NCBI RefSeq assembly: GCF_002082565.1
Contig: NZ_CP020562.1
Location: 1,736,001-1,800,000, forward strand
Length of the DNA stretch: 64,000 bases
From: Halomonas sp. GT
GTDB taxonomy: Bacteria; Pseudomonadota; Gammaproteobacteria; Pseudomonadales; Halomonadaceae
Direction: 5' to 3'
A program made the translations under genes and the position numbers. Each line of letters starts with the position of its first letter. Position 1 is the first letter of the stretch. Under the pieces are notes generated by a model, which saw only the letters and a program-made list of their open reading frames with translations, was not told the DNA's origin and did not search any database. Of the stretch, positions 59,489-64,000 are shown one piece after another.

Positions 59489-60358
59489 ATGAAAAAATCA
59501 ACGACTGGCTTGCTAATCGGTTCTGCACTGGTAGTGGGTTTATCAGGCTGTGCCAGCTCAGCATCACAATCATCTGGCCAAACCAGCGCAAGTAGCGACC
59601 GCGATTGGTATCAACATCCCTTCGTTTGCGGCTTGGCCGGCAGTGTCATCGGCGGCAGTATCGCTTACGCTACTAGCGGCAATTCCGACGAAGATGAAAA
59701 TACCGCTATTGGCGCAACAGCTGGTGCGGCGATCGGCGGTTTGCTATGTGCAGATCGTACGCCTGAGCCGGTAGCACCTCAGTGCCCAAGCTATGGTGAA
59801 GTACCCGCCGGCGTTGCTGTTGATGCTGAAGGTTGCCCGCTGGACTCCGATGGTGACGGTGTGCCGGATTATCGTGACCAGTGCCCAGGAACTCCCGCTG
59901 GCGTATCTGTTGATGCCAATGGTTGCCCGCTGGATTCTGATAATGATGGCGTGCCGGATTATCGTGATCAGTGTCCTAACACACCTGCAGGTGTTGAAGT
60001 TAACTCACTGGGTTGCCCTGAAAGTTTAGTGCTGCGTGATGTTAATTTTGAGTTTGATTCTGCACAGCTGACGCCGGGCGCACAAAATGTATTGAATGGT
60101 GTAGCTGAGCGTTTGGTTAACAACCCGAACGTGCGCGTAAGCATCGAAGGTCACACTGACTCTCGTGGATCGGATCAGTACAACAAGAACTTGTCTCAGC
60201 GCCGTGCAGAGTCTGTTGCTGCTTACCTTGCCCAGCGTGGCGTAGGTGCTAATCGTATGCGTGCTATTGGCTACGGTGAAGAGCGTCCAGTAGCTAGCAA
60301 CGATACTAATGAAGGCCGTGCACAGAACCGTCGTGTAGAACTGGATGAGTGGAACTAA
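59489..60358 (+). CDS. OmpA family lipoprotein with thrombospondin type 3-like repeats
   Basis: Outer-membrane protein that binds peptidoglycan. The 289 residues start with a lipoprotein signal peptide ending LSGC. A glycine-rich glycine-zipper-like stretch follows (GSVIGGSIAYA, IGATAGAAIGG). Then come two calcium-binding type repeats, DSDGDGVPDYRDQCP and DSDNDGVPDYRDQCP, each followed by TPAGV. The C-terminal OmpA domain has the peptidoglycan motif GHTDSRGSDQYN and NRRVEL. AAGGAG precedes the ATG. A strong terminator follows. Confidence 0.93.
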   Translation: MKKSTTGLLIGSALVVGLSGCASSASQSSGQTSASSDRDWYQHPFVCGLAGSVIGGSIAYATSGNSDEDENTAIGATAGAAIGGLLCADRTPEPVAPQCPSYGEVPAGVAVDAEGCPLDSDGDGVPDYRDQCPGTPAGVSVDANGCPLDSDNDGVPDYRDQCPNTPAGVEVNSLGCPESLVLRDVNFEFDSAQLTPGAQNVLNGVAERLVNNPNVRVSIEGHTDSRGSDQYNKNLSQRRAESVAAYLAQRGVGANRMRAIGYGEERPVASNDTNEGRAQNRRVELDEWN

Positions 60359-60425
60359 GCTACGCATCAGTTTGCATTAAGAGGGGTGGGCCATTGTGCC
60401 GCTAACTAATCCCCTTTACGTACGG

Positions 60426-60456
60426 AACGGGAGGCTTATGCCTCCCGTTTTATTTT
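60426..60456 (+). terminator. Terminator after the OmpA family gene
   Basis: AACGGGAGGC (60426-60435) and GCCTCCCGTT (60440-60449) form a perfect 10-bp stem with a TTAT loop, followed by TTATTTT. It is an intrinsic terminator 68 bp past the stop. Confidence 0.88.
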
Positions 60457-60574
60457 ACGGCTTGCTAAATTCTGGTAGGCTGAGCATCCCTTCAGAAACA
60501 CTCATTACTCTCGACCATTGATAGCGAAATGTGATCCTTGGTATGGATCACCACTGCGCTCAAGGAATATCTTA

Positions 60575-62497
60575 ATGCCCATAGTAACATTGCCTGATGG
60601 CAGCCAAAGAACGTTCGAAGCACCACTTTCTATTATGCAGCTTGCAGAATCGATTGGCCCTGGTTTGGCCAAGGCCTGTGTCGCTGGCAAGATTGATGGT
60701 GTATTGGTCGATGCTGCTGATTTGATCGAGCAAGATGCTGAAATAGCGATAATCACCGCCCGTGATCCAGAAGGTCTTGAAATTATACGTCATTCGTGTG
60801 CTCACCTAGTCGGGCATGCGGTTAAGCAGCTATATCCTGATGCCAAAATGGCCATTGGGCCAGTGATTGACGATGGTTTTTATTACGATATTGATTTCGG
60901 CAAGTCAGTAACGCCTGATGATCTAGAGGCCATTGAGAAGCGCATGCAATCGCTCATTGAGCGTGATTACGATGTCGTGCGTGAGTACGTTGATCGCGAC
61001 GAGGCGATGAAAACATTTATTGAGCGTGGCGAAACGTTCAAGCAGGAAATTGTCCGCGATATACCTGAGGGTGCAACAATACGTTTGTATCATCACGAAG
61101 AGTACACGGACATGTGCCGTGGACCGCACGTGCCGAATACGCGTCACCTGAAAGCTTTCAAGCTGACCAAGCTTGCTGGTGCCTATTGGCGTGGAGATGC
61201 CTCAAATCCCATGCTGACACGTATTTACGGTACCGCGTGGGGCGATAAGAAGCAGCTCAAGGCTTACTTGAAGCGTTTGGAAGAGGCCGAAAAACGAGAT
61301 CATCGCAAGTTGGCCCGCAAAATGGATCTTTTCCACTTGCAAGAAGAAGCGCCAGGTATGGTTTTTTGGCACCCCAATGGCTGGACAATGTATCAGGCAT
61401 TGGAAGACTACATGCGAAAAATTCAGCGAACGCATGGTTATCAAGAAATTAAAACGCCGCAAGTGGTGGATCTTTCATTGTGGAAGAAATCGGGTCACTG
61501 GGGGCACTATAGTGAACTCATGTTTACCACTGAGTCAGAAAAACGTGAGTACGCCGTTAAACCTATGAATTGTCCCTGCCACGTACAGGTATTTAATCAG
61601 GGATTGAAAAGTTACCGCGATTTACCTTTGCGCCTAGCAGAATTTGGAAGTTGCCACCGAAATGAACCTTCCGGTTCTTTGCATGGTCTGATGCGTGTCC
61701 GTGGCTTTACTCAAGATGATGCGCATATTTTTTGTACAGAAAGCCAAATTCAGGCCGAAGCAGAAGCATTCATTGCGCTTACATTGCAGGTTTACAAAAC
61801 ACTTGGTTTTGAAGATGTTGAGCTCAAGCTTTCAACTCGACCTGAGGACTTTCTTGGTGAAGCAGAGATGTGGGATCGAGCAGAGCAGGGGCTTGAAGCT
61901 GCGCTCAATGCGACGGGGCTTGATTGGGAGCTTCAGCCGGGAGAGGGGGCTTTTTATGGCCCGAAAATTGAGTTTGCTCTGCGTGATTGCCTGAATCGTG
62001 TTTGGCAATGTGGTACTCTACAACTAGATTTCAATTTGCCAGGGCGTTTAGGCGCGCAGTATGTTGATGAAGATGGAACACGTAAGACTCCTGTGATGCT
62101 TCATCGTGCTATCTTAGGTTCTTTTGAGCGGTTTTTGGGAATCCTAATTGAGCATTATGCTGGTGCGATGCCGCTATGGTTGGCACCTCAGCAGGCAGTA
62201 TTGATGACCATTACTGATGCACAGCGTGATTATGCGCTCGATTTGGAACAACGGCTGCAAAAAAATGGCTTACGAGTCAAAGCGGACTTGAGGAACGAGA
62301 AGATCGGCTTTAAAATCCGTGAGCACACGTTACAGAAAGTTCCCTATCTCCTTGTGGTGGGAGATAAGGAAGTCGAAGCTGACTCAGTGGCCGTGCGAAC
62401 TCGCAGCGGCGAAAACCTCGGTACAATGACTGTCGATGAGTTCATCGAACGTTGTAGTGTTGAGCGAGCAGCCCTGGCGACATCGTCAATTGCCTAA
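60575..62497 (+). CDS. thrS: Threonyl-tRNA synthetase
   Basis: Class II synthetase that charges tRNA-Thr and edits Ser-tRNA-Thr. The 640 residues compare with 642 in E. coli. Order: TGS domain (1-60), editing domain with the [16 protein letters not shown] motif, catalytic core with KPMNCPCHV (zinc Cys), [20 protein letters not shown] and the final motif [13 protein letters not shown], then the anticodon domain. ATG 60575 has AAGGA upstream; the in-frame extension to 60518 is not supported. First gene of thrS-infC-rpmI-rplT. Confidence 0.97.
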   Translation: MPIVTLPDGSQRTFEAPLSIMQLAESIGPGLAKACVAGKIDGVLVDAADLIEQDAEIAIITARDPEGLEIIRHSCAHLVGHAVKQLYPDAKMAIGPVIDDGFYYDIDFGKSVTPDDLEAIEKRMQSLIERDYDVVREYVDRDEAMKTFIERGETFKQEIVRDIPEGATIRLYHHEEYTDMCRGPHVPNTRHLKAFKLTKLAGAYWRGDASNPMLTRIYGTAWGDKKQLKAYLKRLEEAEKRDHRKLARKMDLFHLQEEAPGMVFWHPNGWTMYQALEDYMRKIQRTHGYQEIKTPQVVDLSLWKKSGHWGHYSELMFTTESEKREYAVKPMNCPCHVQVFNQGLKSYRDLPLRLAEFGSCHRNEPSGSLHGLMRVRGFTQDDAHIFCTESQIQAEAEAFIALTLQVYKTLGFEDVELKLSTRPEDFLGEAEMWDRAEQGLEAALNATGLDWELQPGEGAFYGPKIEFALRDCLNRVWQCGTLQLDFNLPGRLGAQYVDEDGTRKTPVMLHRAILGSFERFLGILIEHYAGAMPLWLAPQQAVLMTITDAQRDYALDLEQRLQKNGLRVKADLRNEKIGFKIREHTLQKVPYLLVVGDKEVEADSVAVRTRSGENLGTMTVDEFIERCSVERAALATSSIA

Positions 62498-62509
62498 GGA
62501 GACGGAGCA

Positions 62510-63049
62510 ATCAAGCGAAGCAATCAGCGCGGGCGTCCACAAGACAAACGCCCACCAATGAACGAGAGAATTACCGAAGAAGAAGTACGTTTAATTGATG
62601 CTGAAGGTGAGCAGTTGGGTGTTGTGCCCACCACCGAAGCATTGGAGCGTGCAGAAGCTGCCGGTTTAGACCTCGTACAAATTTCGAATGCCGATCCAAT
62701 CGTTTGTAAGATTATGGATTACGGCAAATTTGTTTTTGAGACGAAGAAGCAGAAAGCGGCTCAAAAGAAAAAGCAGAAGCAAATCCAGGTTAAGGAAGTT
62801 AAATTCCGTCCTGGCACTGATGAAGGCGATTATCAGGTTAAGCTTAAAAACCTGACGCGCTTTTTAGAAGGTGGTGATAAGGGCAAAGTCACATTGCGCT
62901 TCCGTGGTCGTGAAATGGCGCACCAGGATATTGGCCGTAAGCTAATGGAACGGATCGCGGCAGACCTGGAAGAGATCGGAGCGGTAGAGTCTTTCCCGAA
63001 AATGGAAGGACGCCAGATGATCATGATTATTGCCCCGAAGAAGAAGTGA
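62510..63049 (+). CDS. infC: Translation initiation factor IF-3 (ATC start)
   Basis: Binds 30S and checks start-codon and initiator-tRNA pairing. Starting at ATC 62510 gives 179 residues, against 180 in E. coli, with the basic N-terminus [15 protein letters not shown] ahead of the first ATG (62558). AAGGAG lies about 8 bases before this ATC and no other start fits the length. In E. coli infC uses ATT, which lets IF-3 repress its own synthesis; an ATC here suggests the same control. Core motifs: [31 protein letters not shown]. It is 12 bp past thrS. Confidence 0.93.
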   Translation: MKRSNQRGRPQDKRPPMNERITEEEVRLIDAEGEQLGVVPTTEALERAEAAGLDLVQISNADPIVCKIMDYGKFVFETKKQKAAQKKKQKQIQVKEVKFRPGTDEGDYQVKLKNLTRFLEGGDKGKVTLRFRGREMAHQDIGRKLMERIAADLEEIGAVESFPKMEGRQMIMIIAPKKK

Positions 63050-63130
63050 TCCAACGGCGAAGTTAACGGGTCAGCGTGAAAGCGCTGATTGGCCCTGGGT
63101 TTTCTAAAAAATATCGAGCGGAGTTTTCTC

Positions 63131-63325
63131 ATGCCGAAAATCAAAAGCAACAGCGGCGCTGCCAAGCGCTTTAAAAAGACCGCTAATGGCTTCAAGCACA
63201 AGCAGTCTTTCCGTAGCCACATCTTGACTAAGAAGTCGACCAAGCGTAAGCGTCAGCTACGTGGCATGAAGCAGATCCATGCTTCTGACAAAGCGTTGAT
63301 CCAGCGCATGCTGCCGAACCTGTAA
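63131..63325 (+). CDS. rpmI: 50S ribosomal protein L35
   Basis: Small basic ribosomal protein of 64 residues beginning [15 protein letters not shown], the typical L35 start, with [13 protein letters not shown] in the middle. GGAG precedes the ATG at 63131. It sits between infC and rplT, as in E. coli, where L20 represses both cistrons by binding the mRNA; such a site was not identified here. Confidence 0.97.
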   Translation: MPKIKSNSGAAKRFKKTANGFKHKQSFRSHILTKKSTKRKRQLRGMKQIHASDKALIQRMLPNL

Positions 63326-63382
63326 GGTCGAATTTTCTTATCTGAGTGCATTTAGCCTCAGTCATAAAGTCAGGAGTGTGTT

Positions 63383-63736
63383 ATGACCCGTGTTAAGCGT
63401 GGCGTAGTTGCCCGTCGTCGCCATAAAAAAGTATTGAAGCAGGCCAAAGGTTATTACGGAGCCCGTTCGCGTGTTTTCCGCGTAGCCAAGCAGGCTGTCA
63501 TCAAAGCCGGTCAGTATGCTTACCGTGACCGTCGCAACCGCAAGCGTCAATTCCGCGCTCTGTGGATTCAGCGTATTAACGCTGGTGCGCGCATCAATGG
63601 CATGTCTTACAGCCGCTTTGTTGGCGGTCTGAAGAAAGCCGGTATTGAAATTGACCGTAAAGTATTGGCCGACCTGGCAGTACACGAGAAAGCTGCATTT
63701 GCGGCTATCGTGGAAAAAGCCAAGGCTGCCCAATAA
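63383..63736 (+). CDS. rplT: 50S ribosomal protein L20
   Basis: Assembly-initiating ribosomal protein of 117 residues: [17 protein letters not shown] start, [16 protein letters not shown], and [17 protein letters not shown] precedes the ATG. It follows rpmI after 57 bp. Confidence 0.98.
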   Translation: MTRVKRGVVARRRHKKVLKQAKGYYGARSRVFRVAKQAVIKAGQYAYRDRRNRKRQFRALWIQRINAGARINGMSYSRFVGGLKKAGIEIDRKVLADLAVHEKAAFAAIVEKAKAAQ

Positions 63737-63797
63737 ATCACATTGCACTGAGTTAAATCAGTGTGACGTGACAGAGGTCATTTCAGTGTGACCCATG

Positions 63798-63832
63798 CAG
63801 GGGAAGAGCAGCCGCTCTTCCCCTGTTTTTTT
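63798..63832 (+). terminator. Strong terminator between rplT and pheS
   Basis: A perfect 12-bp stem, CAGGGGAAGAGC (63798-63809) with GCTCTTCCCCTG (63814-63825), has an AGCC loop and is followed by seven T. It ends rplT transcription or acts as an attenuator for pheS, as in the E. coli pheM-pheS leader. No Phe-rich leader peptide precedes it here. A smaller hairpin CACTGA/TCAGTG lies at 63746-63763. Confidence 0.9.
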
Positions 63833-63893
63833 GTCACCTTCAACATGCCAGCCATCTTTAGAGATGGAAACCGCTTAATTCGGAGTGAATCGG

Positions 63894-64000
63894 ATGGACC
63901 ATCTTCCTACTCTGGTGTCAGAGGCTCGCGATGCTATTCATGCGGCGCAAAGTGTCTCTGCTCTAGATGAGTTGCGCGTACGTTACTTGGGTAAAAAAGG
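63894..64000 (+). CDS. pheS: Phenylalanyl-tRNA synthetase alpha subunit, N-terminal fragment (runs off window)
   Basis: The first 35 codons are present, beginning MDHLPTLVSEARDAIHAA and reaching VRYLGKKG, the conserved start of PheS coiled-coil region. CGGAG precedes the ATG at 63894. The gene continues past the window end. Position right after rplT matches the conserved thrS-infC-rpmI-rplT-pheST order. Confidence 0.93.
   Translation, partial: MDHLPTLVSEARDAIHAAQSVSALDELRVRYLGKK

Noticed and set aside
62833-63243. 136-codon frame antisense to infC and rpmI
   Set aside because: Shadow of two well-supported ribosomal/initiation genes.
63788-63970. Phe-containing leader peptide (pheM-like) before pheS
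   Set aside because: The Phe codons come from the terminator T run, after the stem, so they cannot drive classical attenuation; the frame also overlaps pheS.

Overview
This 64 kb window is chromosomal DNA of a Gram-negative gammaproteobacterium. The gene set and protein sequences look most like Halomonas or a close relative in the Halomonadaceae. That placement is from recall of protein families and the 16S gene; no search was run. Almost all of it is housekeeping or central-metabolism DNA. I see no prophage, insertion sequence, integron, CRISPR array or toxin/defence island.

Layout. 1-9 kb: the 3' part of ppsA, then ggt, a membrane-anchored glycerophosphodiesterase, rraA and acnB. 9-14 kb: miaE, then a very large BTAD/AAA/TPR regulator carrying a cyclase-like domain without its metal-binding aspartates. 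13.6-16.1 kb: an overlapping queC-queE-queD operon for the 7-deazaguanine (queuosine) precursor, with an unusual two-domain QueD and a YkgJ-type cysteine-cluster protein. 16.3-20.7 kb: a START-like protein, a VTT membrane protein, a DUF2789 protein, L-asparaginase, a CynX/NimT-type transporter and an unknown. 20.7-27 kb: rhlE, pqiABC and a CaCA antiporter. 27-34 kb: cydABDC (cyanide-insensitive-type bd oxidase and its CydDC exporter) followed closely by an adenine deaminase, then a convergent di-haem peroxidase.

35.3-40.9 kb: a complete rrn operon (16S, tRNA-Ile, tRNA-Ala, 23S, 5S) with promoter, boxA elements, RNase III processing stems and a strong terminator. A palindromic intergenic repeat follows. 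41-48 kb: a purine catabolic operon xdhA-xdhB-xdhC-guaD, divergent from a RutR-like TetR regulator, with a perfect 14-bp palindrome just upstream of xdhA that resembles a RutR site. 48-51.6 kb: hrpB and small genes. 51.7-58.5 kb: the aa3/caa3-type cytochrome c oxidase cluster (coxB with a fused cytochrome c, coxA, cox11, coxC, a twin-TM protein on the other strand, surf1, a CxxxC membrane protein, haem A synthase). ctaB and a classical SCO gene are not in the window. 58.7-64 kb: a DUF2489 protein, an OmpA-family lipoprotein, and the translation cluster thrS-infC-rpmI-rplT-pheS, with infC starting at a rare ATC codon.

Together the window holds two terminal oxidases with their assembly factors, a purine salvage/catabolism group (adenine and guanine deaminases, xanthine dehydrogenase, RutR-type regulator), and RNA modification and translation genes. 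I found no convincing undescribed system. The observations most worth checking are the split-active-site QueD fusion, the pseudo-cyclase BTAD regulator, the RutR-like operator and the ATC start of infC.
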